A DNA stretch of 44,639 nt from a virus: the IMG/VR virus record IMGVR_UViG_3300010354_000160, positions 1 to 44,639 of that record. The stretch is one strand, 5' to 3'. Position numbers and translations under genes: made by a program. Below the pieces are notes generated by a model. That model did not search any database and was not told the origin of the DNA. It worked only from the letters and a program-made list of their open reading frames with translations. Below are positions 9,670 through 17,835 of this stretch, in pieces (the first letter of the stretch is position 1; every line of letters starts with the position of its first letter).

Positions 9670-10087
9670 TGTTTTGGTTCTCTGATCTTCTTACTGAAGT
9701 GTTGTATCCAAGAACTCCGCCAAATGGATCTGTAATTGGAGTGCTGCCTATGACTTCAAATACAGTTGGGGTATTATTTGGATAATTTATTTCTGTCCAC
9801 AAACAGCTTCCCATAGAGTCGCATATATTAGAAAGCTTTTCTCTTAGTGTTAGTCTTTCTGATGTACGAATTTGTAATATCTGATCATTATAATATCTAT
9901 TATCAAATACTTGCTTGTCGCTTGTTCTTGTTGTAGCTGAATTACTTATCACACCTTTGGCATGACAATTTAAAGTTTTATAGTACCCCCACGTTTTTTT
10001 TATAACGCCAGTATCTGGATCCTGTTCATCAAACTGTTTATAAACATCTACAGTCATTGATAAAACTGCTTCCGTGGGTGAAAACAT
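9659..10087 (-). CDS. Head closure / neck-like protein (142 aa)
   Basis: Starts with ATG at 10087 overlapping the upstream stop (TAATG). The small beta-rich protein contains VDVYKQFDEQDPDTG and a central segment compatible with SPP1 gp16-type head closure folds. Immediate position after the connector and before the neck gene supports the role. No catalytic motif is visible. Confidence 0.55.
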   Translation of the reverse strand: MFSPTEAVLSMTVDVYKQFDEQDPDTGVIKKTWGYYKTLNCHAKGVISNSATTRTSDKQVFDNRYYNDQILQIRTSERLTLREKLSNICDSMGSCLWTEINYPNNTPTVFEVIGSTPITDPFGGVLGYNTSVRRSENQNIGF

Positions 10088-11073
10088 TAAACAATCACCA
10101 TCTGATTTACTACATAATCTGATAACAATTTATCTGCATATGCACAACCAGTTCCTGAAAAGACTTCTGCGCCGTATTCAAAGTCCCAATCAAATGTCGA
10201 AACTTTTTTAATGTACCTATCTGCCCAGGCCTTATCCTTAGAAAAATAGTGTCCCATTATTTGAATTGCTGCTTGCTCTACCTCATCTGGAATTGATTCC
10301 CAGCCAAACCTTCCTTTTACAACATACCTATAGTTTTTCTTGAATGCTTGTCCTGAAAAGATATCATTAACTGTCGGAGGGACAAGTCCGTTTGCTATAT
10401 ATACTGTATTATCTAAAAGATCTGTTCTGTCTAATCTTATTCCAAACCCGCCTTCTGTTACTCGTGGAGTATACCCCCATTCATTTACATCATTAATATT
10501 GTCTACTAATAAAATGTCATTAGATGTCAGTTTATGAATAGAATTTATTTTTTGAGGAAGAGGCAATATGTCTGAATCTGTTCCATATACAACAATCTCA
10601 TCATCATACAAATAGAATCTTTGCCCAGTAAAATTTTCAATCATTTTTCTGGCATATTTTTCAGCCATTTGAATATCATGATAATTTTTAAACACAGGGT
10701 CACTTGGGTCAGATCCTAAATTTAAATCATCAATTGCTTCAGATATGCTTACATACGGAGTAACGATATCGCAATATGTTGTTAAAAACTCTACATTGCC
10801 ATCAACAAATATTTGCCATACCAATTTTAACTTTTTATTTCTAGAGGTTAGCGACAGAGGGAGATGCACCTTGTATGTTCCAGGATTTACCTCATCTTCT
10901 TCTGCTACTAAAATTGTAATTGCTTGAGTAGGACTAACTGCAGGAGATATAGTTTCATCTTCTGTTATATCATAAACAACAACATTAACCGCAGTTCCCG
11001 ATTGTACAATTTCACCCTTCCAGAATATTTTTGTTTTTATCGGGTCATTGCTATTTTTATATATCTCTGCCAT
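10087..11073 (-). CDS. Head-tail connector (adaptor) protein (328 aa)
   Basis: The first about 110 residues look like a beta-sandwich (KIFWKGEIVQSGTAVNVVVYD) and the remainder like the helical HK97 gp6/SPP1 gp15 adaptor, with WESIPDEVEQAAIQIMGHYF typical of adaptors. The C-terminal part includes the F-GTG-AD-LL pattern I associate with actinophage connectors. It follows a small capsid-accessory gene and precedes head closure. An added N-terminal domain makes it longer than the usual about 100-170 aa adaptor. Known adaptors bind the portal ring. Confidence 0.6.
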   Translation of the reverse strand: MAEIYKNSNDPIKTKIFWKGEIVQSGTAVNVVVYDITEDETISPAVSPTQAITILVAEEDEVNPGTYKVHLPLSLTSRNKKLKLVWQIFVDGNVEFLTTYCDIVTPYVSISEAIDDLNLGSDPSDPVFKNYHDIQMAEKYARKMIENFTGQRFYLYDDEIVVYGTDSDILPLPQKINSIHKLTSNDILLVDNINDVNEWGYTPRVTEGGFGIRLDRTDLLDNTVYIANGLVPPTVNDIFSGQAFKKNYRYVVKGRFGWESIPDEVEQAAIQIMGHYFSKDKAWADRYIKKVSTFDWDFEYGAEVFSGTGCAYADKLLSDYVVNQMVIV

Positions 11074-11082
11074 TTAGCAGGT

Positions 11083-11481
11083 TTAGTTATAGTACTCTTG
11101 TACCTCTCTTGGCGTAGCCAACCTAAACCCTTCCTCCTTGTCAAAAATTTTTTGAGCTGTTTCTGGGTTCATTGCTACAAATGGATGTTCCTTTGTAAAC
11201 GTATGTCCAGCAGCATCATATCTTACATTTGCTCTAGTCATTCTAACCAATACCATGTTCTCATCTAACTCTTGATTAGGATCAAACTTTGGAAGAACTT
11301 CTGGGGCATCTTCTTTGGAATCTTCTATATTTTTAATTGTGTTTTGATAGACAGACCATGTTACGCCTTCTTCTGCCATTGCGGCAATAATATCTGCTTT
11401 ATTCTTTAGTCCATCTGTATCTACGGCAAAGTCTTCGGCAATTTGCTTTAAATCCTTTACCTTTAAAGTGTCAAATGACAT
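11083..11481 (-). CDS. Small head protein with SAP/HeH-like N-terminus (132 aa)
   Basis: Residues 1-40 (FDTLKVKDLKQIAEDFAVDT...KADIIAAM) match the helix-extended-helix SAP/Rho-N pattern found in small phage head proteins. The C-terminal half (LVRMTRANVRYDAAGHTF, FRLATPREVQEYY) resembles proteins that follow the capsid gene in many actinophages. Probable role: head maturation or head-tail connection. It has an AAAGGAG ribosome site and its own TGCTATAAT promoter directly after the capsid gene terminator. Confidence 0.55.
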   Translation of the reverse strand: MSFDTLKVKDLKQIAEDFAVDTDGLKNKADIIAAMAEEGVTWSVYQNTIKNIEDSKEDAPEVLPKFDPNQELDENMVLVRMTRANVRYDAAGHTFTKEHPFVAMNPETAQKIFDKEEGFRLATPREVQEYYN

Positions 11482-11505
11482 ATTTACTCCTTTGATATGT
11501 AAATA

Positions 11506-11514
11506 ATTATAGCA
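11506..11514 (-). promoter_or_regulatory. Extended -10 promoter TGCTATAAT
   Basis: Minus-strand TGCTATAAT between the terminator following the capsid gene and the 132-aa head protein. No good -35 is seen (TTTTAC at 17-bp spacing). Predicted leader is about 18 nt with AAAGGAG. Confidence 0.55.
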
Positions 11515-11530
11515 TTAGTAAGTTAAAAGT

Positions 11531-11560
11531 AAAAGCCCCCAAAATTAATTGGGGGCTTTT
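11531..11560 (-). terminator. Terminator after the major capsid gene
   Basis: Perfect 10-bp stem AAAAGCCCCC / GGGGGCTTTT with a 10-nt AT loop, 21 nt after the capsid stop. Same core stem as the terminator behind the major tail gene; flanking A and T runs make it usable in both directions. Confidence 0.88.
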
Positions 11561-11581
11561 TTGCAGTTTAATTCCTATAAA

Positions 11582-12616
11582 TTAGGAAGCAACTTTAACG
11601 TTCTTAACGACTACCCATGCATCTGCTTGCTCAATTTGGGTACCTACACGAGTATACATTGTATATTCGATAGAGTCCTTCTTTGGCCAGAAGAATCGAT
11701 ACACGGTAACATCACGCTTGATACCAATAACTACGTTATTTGGGAATGTCAAGTGGATATCACCCTGATCTGAGTTATCGCCTTGAGTTTCCTTCAATAA
11801 AGGAACCTCAACGATTGGAATACCAAACGCAAACGGTGCGACGAATCCAGCTGGGCCGCCAAGGCCTGCCTGATCGCCACGGATAATGCTTGAAGCAATA
11901 TCTTGTGGGTTTACATTTTGGATATTCTGAGATGTCGAATATAGATAATCTTGAATCAGGTTTGATCCTGACAAGAATCTAAGATCTGGACGACGTTGCT
12001 TGTACTTGCGAGGAAGAGCCTTAAGGGCATTGTTGAAAACTTCACGGGATACAACTGCATCCGCTGCGTCAACAACATGTCCATTGGCCTTCGCAATCTT
12101 TACGATACCATCAAATGCTTTGTAGAGAGCATCACCTGTAAGCGAGGTGTCTCCATTGAGGACTACGTCTTCAATGTCGTTACCTGCCTGTGTTGCCATC
12201 AAACGTGCAATGTGGTCTTCGAGATCGGCACCTTCGATATTGTCTTCAAGAGATTCTGTCGAAAGCTCCCAATCAAGGCGAAGCTTCTTCGTTGTAAGAG
12301 AGATCTTTGAGAAAGTAACAGCGGCATTGCTACCAGTGTTATCTGCTTCTGCAGCGAGCTTCATCAACTTCTCACCTACGCCAATGCGATCAATCTCAGT
12401 AGTGTCAGCCCGCATGCGGACTGTACGTGCTACCTTACCGATTACTGTTGCATCGAACATGTAATCTAGGAATCGAGCAGACTGCTCTGGGTTTAACAAA
12501 CCACCCTTGCCCTCAGATCCTACGTGGATGCCTGAATCGGCACCACCAGAACCTGTCATGGCTGTGGTCAATGTTGTATCAGAAGCAACTGCTTTAGCTA
12601 ATAGTTCATTACTCAT
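11582..12616 (-). CDS. Major capsid protein (344 aa, HK97 fold)
   Basis: Follows the protease-scaffold gene and is itself followed by a strong terminator. The sequence has features of HK97-type capsids: N-terminal region with LLNPEQSARFLDYMFDAT, an E-loop-like segment TTEIDRIGVGEKLMKL, SKISLTTKKLRLDWELSTE and DLEDHIARLMATQAGNDIED typical of actinophage and Bacillus phage capsids, and a C-terminal strand region with RVGTQIEQADAWVVVKNVKV. Its codons are clearly richer in C/G at third positions than neighbouring genes, suggesting selection for high expression. The ATG lies behind GGTAGGTG. Confidence 0.88.
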   Translation of the reverse strand: MSNELLAKAVASDTTLTTAMTGSGGADSGIHVGSEGKGGLLNPEQSARFLDYMFDATVIGKVARTVRMRADTTEIDRIGVGEKLMKLAAEADNTGSNAAVTFSKISLTTKKLRLDWELSTESLEDNIEGADLEDHIARLMATQAGNDIEDVVLNGDTSLTGDALYKAFDGIVKIAKANGHVVDAADAVVSREVFNNALKALPRKYKQRRPDLRFLSGSNLIQDYLYSTSQNIQNVNPQDIASSIIRGDQAGLGGPAGFVAPFAFGIPIVEVPLLKETQGDNSDQGDIHLTFPNNVVIGIKRDVTVYRFFWPKKDSIEYTMYTRVGTQIEQADAWVVVKNVKVAS

Positions 12617-12635
12617 TAGTTTTATTTCACCTACC

Positions 12636-14036
12636 TTATTTAATCAATTCACTAACGGAACCGAGGAAAGTGCCGTTCCATTTTGATTTTTTCATTGTTG
12701 TAATCTCCTGAGACCCGCCAAGGTCTGAGGACTTCTTAATTGCAGTCTCTGATTCGACTGCGTCCACTCTCTTCTCAACACCATCAATGGTATTGCGAAT
12801 CGCTTCCACTGCGGATGAGAGTGCTGTGTGCTTTTCTGCTAATTCTGAAATTCTAGCATCTACGCCCTTAGTAAATGTTTCAACTGTTTCTTTAATAGCT
12901 GAAACTTGGGCTGCGTTTGCTTCAGAGGCTTTTTCCAAAGTCTCTGAGAAGAAACCTTTAAGGTCGCCTAGCATCTTTTCAAAGTCAGGCTCATTAACCT
13001 CTTCTTCTGATACATCGGCTGCTTTTTCCAGAACTTCAGCAGAAGTGTCTTCTGTTTTTTCTTCTACGGCAACCACTGCGTCTTCAGACTTTTCTAAATC
13101 TAAAGCTGGTGCAGCTGGTGCATCTGGTGCAGCTGGTGCTACAACTTCTGCTTTCGGAGCTGGGGCTTCTGCCTTTGGAGCTTCTGCCTTGTTGCCGACA
13201 TTAAGTTTCTCTACGTTTTCTACGTTATCTACGTTTTCTACGTTATCCACTTCATTACCTCCTTCTGCTATTGCCTGTTTTGCTAAATGTGTATCAGGCA
13301 ACGTTTGCAATCTTGATTTATAAGAATCAAGAATCTTATCTATTTCTTTTGACTTGTTAGTGTCATTTGATTCCACCCAACCAATAAGTTCTGTTTTCTT
13401 GCCAGTAACTGGTGAAATATACTCAGACTCTGTTGACATAAATACAGAATCACTTTCTGCACAATAGAAAATGTTCTCCATTTTCACATCTGCAGCAATG
13501 CCCTTGAATATCATTTGACCATTGACTTTTTCAATAGACAATATGTTGCAGAGTTCATTTGCTGGAGAGTCAACTATTGACAATTCAACAAGTGAGTAAT
13601 CCTTAATGAATCGGACGCTTTGTCCTGTAGACTTATTTACTTCTGTATCTGAGTCTATAATTTTTCCGCCAATTGAAAATCCTGCTAGCGTACCATCAAG
13701 AACTTTTTCCCAAGTATCTTGTGCGCCCTTTGAAATGTATGCATCAACATACACTCCATTATAAAATTCTTTTGTCTTTGGATCATAATATGTTTCTGGT
13801 CTAAATGAAACAACTTTTCCTACCGCCGTTGGCTGATGCATTTCTCTAAGATTTCCACGGAAGCTCTCAAACGCTTTCATGCTTGCTTCTTGGGTAACGA
13901 CATCGCCAGTCTGATCTAGGTTGTCTAGTGTTGCAAAACCTGAGACTGTTCTTTTTTCTCTGTTGACCTTCGTAAACGGAACTGATAAATTGATAACATT
14001 TCCGTTAGAAGACCAATGGGATTTTTCAATGGTCAT
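12636..14036 (-). CDS. Prohead protease fused to scaffold domain (466 aa)
   Basis: Residues 1-170 resemble the HK97/XkdF-like serine protease: His67 in REMHQP, Ser121 in GFSIGG, and the conserved ELSIVDSPAN segment. About residues 265-285 hold repeats of VDNVEN, then an Ala/Pro/Glu-rich low-complexity linker, and residues 345-440 form a long acidic coiled coil typical of scaffolding. Known proteins of this layout template the procapsid, cut the scaffold and the capsid N-terminus and then degrade themselves. ATG 14036 lies 8 nt after TATAAT, so the transcript may be leaderless; no good ribosome site is visible. Confidence 0.82.
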   Translation of the reverse strand: MTIEKSHWSSNGNVINLSVPFTKVNREKRTVSGFATLDNLDQTGDVVTQEASMKAFESFRGNLREMHQPTAVGKVVSFRPETYYDPKTKEFYNGVYVDAYISKGAQDTWEKVLDGTLAGFSIGGKIIDSDTEVNKSTGQSVRFIKDYSLVELSIVDSPANELCNILSIEKVNGQMIFKGIAADVKMENIFYCAESDSVFMSTESEYISPVTGKKTELIGWVESNDTNKSKEIDKILDSYKSRLQTLPDTHLAKQAIAEGGNEVDNVENVDNVENVEKLNVGNKAEAPKAEAPAPKAEVVAPAAPDAPAAPALDLEKSEDAVVAVEEKTEDTSAEVLEKAADVSEEEVNEPDFEKMLGDLKGFFSETLEKASEANAAQVSAIKETVETFTKGVDARISELAEKHTALSSAVEAIRNTIDGVEKRVDAVESETAIKKSSDLGGSQEITTMKKSKWNGTFLGSVSELIK

Positions 14037-14044
14037 ATGAGTAT

Positions 14045-14073
14045 ATTATAGGCTTTTATATATCTAAAGGCAA
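14045..14073 (-). promoter_or_regulatory. Promoter for protease/capsid genes (near-leaderless)
   Basis: Minus strand: -35 TTGCCT (14068-14073), 17-bp spacer, -10 TATAAT (14045-14050), then 8 nt to the ATG at 14036, putting the transcript start at or next to the start codon. Confidence 0.6.
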
Positions 14074-14080
14074 ATAACCA

Positions 14081-14100
14081 GTTGAGTAGGACTACTCAAC
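14081..14100. repeat. Perfect 9-bp inverted repeat overlapping the portal stop
   Basis: GTTGAGTAG and CTACTCAAC separated by 2 bp; it includes the last codons and stop of the portal gene and sits just upstream of the protease promoter. It could be a regulator-binding site or a transcript hairpin; there is no T-run, so an intrinsic terminator is less likely. Confidence 0.6.
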
Positions 14101-15672
14101 TTGTCTGCCGTCGCCTTTTGCATTTCTACCTTCCCCTGAATTATCTGGAGAATTAGCAGACCTTTCTTGATCTCTGGTTCTGCTCTGCATGGCTTGGGCT
14201 TTAATTTCTGCAGCTTTTGCTGCCAAATCTACTACCTCGTCTCCTCCATCTAGAGGAACCATACCCTTTCTAATTCTAATTTCATTAGGGGTAATTACCT
14301 GCATTCTCAAATATCTTTCATCAATTTTAGACTGAGTATCTTCATCAGTTAATGCTAATTCATTAAATTTAATTTCTAAAGCATCAGTCATTTCACTAAT
14401 TACTTTATTTAATTTCTTTTCTAAATTTTCTTGTGCTGGACGACATACCTGCTCTTTAAATGTTTTATCAGCATCTCTTGCTGCCGCCAAATTAATTCCC
14501 GCAGGAGTTCCTATTTTATTTATAGGCACCCTATGGGCCATTAGTATTTCATCTCTATTTGATGATCTATATACATTAAATGAGGACTCTTGTGTTCCAG
14601 CCTCAATTGGCTCCATCTTAAATTCAGTTTTAGAATCTGGTGAGTCTGGTGGCAATGGTATATATAAAGACCTATGATTTTTGCCACGAAGACCTACCTG
14701 GAAAAATTCTAATAATTTACGCTCAGACTCAGTAGAAAGCTTAGCCCCTTTAACTGTGATAATATATCTTGGGACCGCCTTATTTTCAAAATAGTCTAAA
14801 TTGTATTTACCAGCAAATTCATTTCCAGCCATAGCGTTTTGTGCCGCAACAATATCTGGAAGTCCATAGTAATTATTTTTAGGAGTATATTTCTTTAAAT
14901 GAATAATTTCATTAGGTCTGTCTGTTGAACCTGCAATCGGATTCTCAGTCTTTGTGTCACCAAAGTTTCTAAAGAAAACTGCCTTTCCATAAAGTAACTG
15001 CACAAAGCCGTCTCTTAATCTTCTAACTCTCATTGTCTTAGAAGGGACATGGCCAATATAACCAATTCTTCCTGCAGTGGTTCTACCAACCTCAAGGTAT
15101 CCGTTTCCAGTGGCTTCTAAGTCTGTGTATGCTTTTATTAAAGTTTCTTTGAAAGTTTCCTCTTCATTGCAATCCTCAAGCCACTGATGTAAATCTTGCC
15201 TTATCCTATTTAATTTTCTACGGGCTCTTTGTAATTGCTTCTCATCTTCAATATCATCTAAAACATCAGTTGTTTTTTTAGTTTCAATAAAATCAAAACC
15301 TAGTCCAACAATGTTTGCCACTTTGGCATTAATAGCTGCATAGTTGTATGGAGATATTTCGTATATAGATGAAAGGTAATCTAAGTTATATTCAGGCTGA
15401 ACTAAATCAAATAGTGCATATCCGCTTACTGCCTGCTGAATAAGTATCTGTTGAGTTTTTGTCTTATCTTTACCTACAAATCCCTTTTGTATCTCTCTGC
15501 TAACTTTTCTTCTAAGTGCTGGACTTAATCCGTTAACCTTTAAAACTTCTTCTCCATCAATTTCAAATGGGTCATAACTTTTTTGTGCATTTGCAGAATT
15601 AAATCTCATCCAATCTGCAACGTTAGATATTTCTATGTTGTCGCTAACTGAATCCTCTTCATACTCAATCAT
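14092..15672 (-). CDS. Portal protein (526 aa)
   Basis: Fits the Phage_portal (PBSX/HK97) type: central YGLPDIVAAQNAMAGNEFA, then AVPRYIITVKGAKLS, VYRSSNRDEILMAHRVP and a long helical C-terminus. Known role: the dodecameric ring at the capsid vertex through which DNA is packaged. It stands before the protease and capsid genes as usual, although no terminase gene precedes it in this window. Start ATG overlaps the region of the preceding stop (AAATAAATG). The C-terminal 30 residues are polar and disordered. Confidence 0.9.
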   Translation of the reverse strand: MIEYEEDSVSDNIEISNVADWMRFNSANAQKSYDPFEIDGEEVLKVNGLSPALRRKVSREIQKGFVGKDKTKTQQILIQQAVSGYALFDLVQPEYNLDYLSSIYEISPYNYAAINAKVANIVGLGFDFIETKKTTDVLDDIEDEKQLQRARRKLNRIRQDLHQWLEDCNEEETFKETLIKAYTDLEATGNGYLEVGRTTAGRIGYIGHVPSKTMRVRRLRDGFVQLLYGKAVFFRNFGDTKTENPIAGSTDRPNEIIHLKKYTPKNNYYGLPDIVAAQNAMAGNEFAGKYNLDYFENKAVPRYIITVKGAKLSTESERKLLEFFQVGLRGKNHRSLYIPLPPDSPDSKTEFKMEPIEAGTQESSFNVYRSSNRDEILMAHRVPINKIGTPAGINLAAARDADKTFKEQVCRPAQENLEKKLNKVISEMTDALEIKFNELALTDEDTQSKIDERYLRMQVITPNEIRIRKGMVPLDGGDEVVDLAAKAAEIKAQAMQSRTRDQERSANSPDNSGEGRNAKGDGRQVE

Positions 15673-16014
15673 TTATTTCCCACCCTTTAATTTTTTCATC
15701 TCATCTTTATATACGCCAATATCTAGCGGATCTGGAGTTAAACCCCATTTCAATCTCTGCTTCTGATATTCAAATTCTTCATCATCAATCTTTCGGCTTC
15801 CTTCGAGAAACTTTGGCTTGCCCTCTTCTATTCCATAATGTCTTACTGCTTTGGCCAATAAATCTATCCTGCCTCTATCGCCAATCTTTGAGGTTACGGA
15901 CAAGAAGTTTCCATCGTCATCGCCAATCCATCTTCCATCTGGCATCTCCCAGACGTATACGCCCAGAGTTGTTTCTCCAGTTTTTACCTTGCCGCCCATT
16001 TTTTTGATATTCAT
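15673..16014 (-). CDS. Conserved hypothetical protein upstream of portal (113 aa)
   Basis: Contains VYVWEMPDGRWIGDDDGNFL, a WW-like beta segment, and a basic C-terminus. I do not recognise a function. It is translationally adjacent to the portal gene (stop and next start directly abut), suggesting a packaging or portal-associated role, but this is inference. ATG 16014 lies 8 nt after TGGTAAAAT and lacks a clear ribosome site, consistent with a leaderless transcript. Confidence 0.75.
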   Translation of the reverse strand: MNIKKMGGKVKTGETTLGVYVWEMPDGRWIGDDDGNFLSVTSKIGDRGRIDLLAKAVRHYGIEEGKPKFLEGSRKIDDEEFEYQKQRLKWGLTPDPLDIGVYKDEMKKLKGGK

Positions 16015-16022
16015 ATGCTTTT

Positions 16023-16031
16023 ATTTTACCA
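16023..16031 (-). promoter_or_regulatory. Extended -10 promoter, leaderless type
   Basis: Minus strand TGGTAAAAT followed by 8 nt and the ATG at 16014. One of a series of start codons placed 6-8 nt from a -10 box. Confidence 0.5.
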
Positions 16032-16077
16032 CTTTAATGACCACAAGTCCAGCTTTTTGTCAATGAATCTGACAAAA

Positions 16078-17799
16078 CTAGGACCTAGAGATACTAATCC
16101 AGTCAGGAGAATATGTTGAAACCTCTATTTCTGAAATGGCTAGGTCAGAATCCTCTACTTGAATTGAATTATTGCCTAAATATAATTGATAATTACCTTG
16201 TGCGTTAGCATCGTTATTATTATAAATAGTTATATTTTTATATATATTATTAGGCAGGATTTCTGAGGACACTCCGCCAGAATGTTTCACGTTAAACCAA
16301 ATATCACCTGAAGCTGCTCCAGATAATTTAATAAAGATATGATTAGGCTCATCTATATTAAGGTGGCTAGAAATGTTTGCAGAGGCTGAGACGTCTTCTC
16401 CGTTTATGTATAGTGAAGATATCCCAAGCTTTGAGATCGCCCCTCCAGAGGCCCAGGAAAGGCTGTATTCGGTGCCTTCTGTGACATTGTAAAGCATATA
16501 GCCAGCTCCAAGCTGTACTGGCGTGAAAAGAAATTCTAAATCTAAAATATCTTCAAGTATGTTTACTCTAAACCCAGAAGATTTACAAATTATTCCATCA
16601 TTTTTTGCTCTTGATAAAACAGAATATTCTTTATTTGATATATCAATATCCCCATCTGGGGCAGCCTCAATATATCCTAATCCGTTATGAGAATATAATT
16701 TCTTTTCTGGATAAAAGAATATGTTTAAATAATATAATTCTGGAACATAAATTTCTGCATTAGTAGAAGAAAATTCAACTTTTATATAAATTATTTTTTT
16801 ATTATTAAGACTTGGTAGGGATGATCCATTTTCACATTGAGTCCAATTTGATTCATCTGTAGAGACAAATACATCCACCCCTTCTCCCGCCATCCATTCT
16901 ATTTTAGAAGACACATAGTTTTTACGTATTGATAATCCAATTACCTCTGTAAAAGATCCAGAGGTTTTATTTGGCGCAAGGTAGATGCTGTTGTTTACTT
17001 CATCATACAGAAGATCTTCGCCTAACATATACTCCCAGCTTTTTGAAGATGGATAAATAAATTTCTCTGTTTCCGATTGATGTTTTTCTGTTGCTCTAAA
17101 TATATACCCACCATTTAATGAAGCTATTTGAGTATCAGAGACTGCGGTAGCCTTTAAGTAGTGTGACCGTATCTGTAAATCATTTAAAGAATATCTATAT
17201 ATTGCTGGGGCATCTATTATAAAACTTTCTCCAGATGCACACGGACCAGAAGATAATAATAACTCAGTATTTGAAAATTTAAAATTACTTAGTTTTTTAG
17301 ATCTAACCAAAACTCCATCGACATATAAAGAGATATAGTTCTTTTTATAAATTCCGACAACATGTATAGTTTTATTGGGATTGGGAAGTGTATATTCAAT
17401 AGATTGTGTAGATAGTGAAAATATTATATTTCCATTGTCTAAAAATAAACCTATTCCTGTTTGCCCGCCCAATATTGGCGTTAATGAATTAATGTTTTTT
17501 GGATAAACCCAGGCCTCTAAAGAAAAATCATTATCGGATGTATATAGTGTTCCAAACGATTCCGTTGCGCTGTTTCCATAATAATCTTTAGTTATTGGAA
17601 ACTCAATATAAGAAGAATCTGTAATTGTTGTACCAGAAACACCTTGTGAGACTAATGGGAATATATTTTCGGAAACAAAACCTGTATAGTTTGCGTCGTT
17701 ATTACATCCAGAATAGTCATAAGCAGTCGGACCAGAAACCTCATCCAACTTCCAAAACCCTAGTGGGTTATCCTTTACTACTGAAACATAATAAGACAT
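16078..17799 (-). CDS. LamG/concanavalin-like adhesin protein (573 aa)
   Basis: The first about 210 residues form a LamG jelly-roll: LGFWKLDEVSGPTAYDYSG, DFSLEAWVYP, ISLYVDGVLV, matching the lectin-like LamG-3 pattern. The remainder is beta-rich and unrecognised, and a second LamG-like half may lie at about residues 370-570 (FLFTPVQLGAGYML, INGEDVSAS). In phages such proteins are usually virion surface or fibre proteins that bind glycans. It lies between the oxygenase operon and the head genes, on its own leaderless promoter (TGCTATAAT, 6 nt, ATG). No signal peptide or membrane segment is seen. Confidence 0.7.
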   Translation of the reverse strand: MSYYVSVVKDNPLGFWKLDEVSGPTAYDYSGCNNDANYTGFVSENIFPLVSQGVSGTTITDSSYIEFPITKDYYGNSATESFGTLYTSDNDFSLEAWVYPKNINSLTPILGGQTGIGLFLDNGNIIFSLSTQSIEYTLPNPNKTIHVVGIYKKNYISLYVDGVLVRSKKLSNFKFSNTELLLSSGPCASGESFIIDAPAIYRYSLNDLQIRSHYLKATAVSDTQIASLNGGYIFRATEKHQSETEKFIYPSSKSWEYMLGEDLLYDEVNNSIYLAPNKTSGSFTEVIGLSIRKNYVSSKIEWMAGEGVDVFVSTDESNWTQCENGSSLPSLNNKKIIYIKVEFSSTNAEIYVPELYYLNIFFYPEKKLYSHNGLGYIEAAPDGDIDISNKEYSVLSRAKNDGIICKSSGFRVNILEDILDLEFLFTPVQLGAGYMLYNVTEGTEYSLSWASGGAISKLGISSLYINGEDVSASANISSHLNIDEPNHIFIKLSGAASGDIWFNVKHSGGVSSEILPNNIYKNITIYNNNDANAQGNYQLYLGNNSIQVEDSDLAISEIEVSTYSPDWISISRS

Positions 17800-17800
17800 C

Positions 17801-17829
17801 TTGTTATTATAGCAGATTTTTGATATACT
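17801..17829. promoter_or_regulatory. Overlapping divergent leaderless promoters
   Basis: Plus strand: TTGTTA (17801-17806), 17-bp spacer, TATACT (17824-17829), 6 nt, ATG at 17836. Minus strand: TGCTATAAT with -10 at 17806-17811, 6 nt, ATG at 17799. Both lie in a 36-bp gap, so the two -10/-35 regions overlap and the promoters probably exclude one another. Confidence 0.65.
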
Positions 17830-17835
17830 GAAAGT

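Noticed and set aside
12787-13323. 178-aa plus-strand ORF opposite the protease-scaffold gene
   Set aside because: Ser/Ala-rich antisense shadow of the Ala/Glu-rich linker and coiled coil; no ribosome site or promoter.
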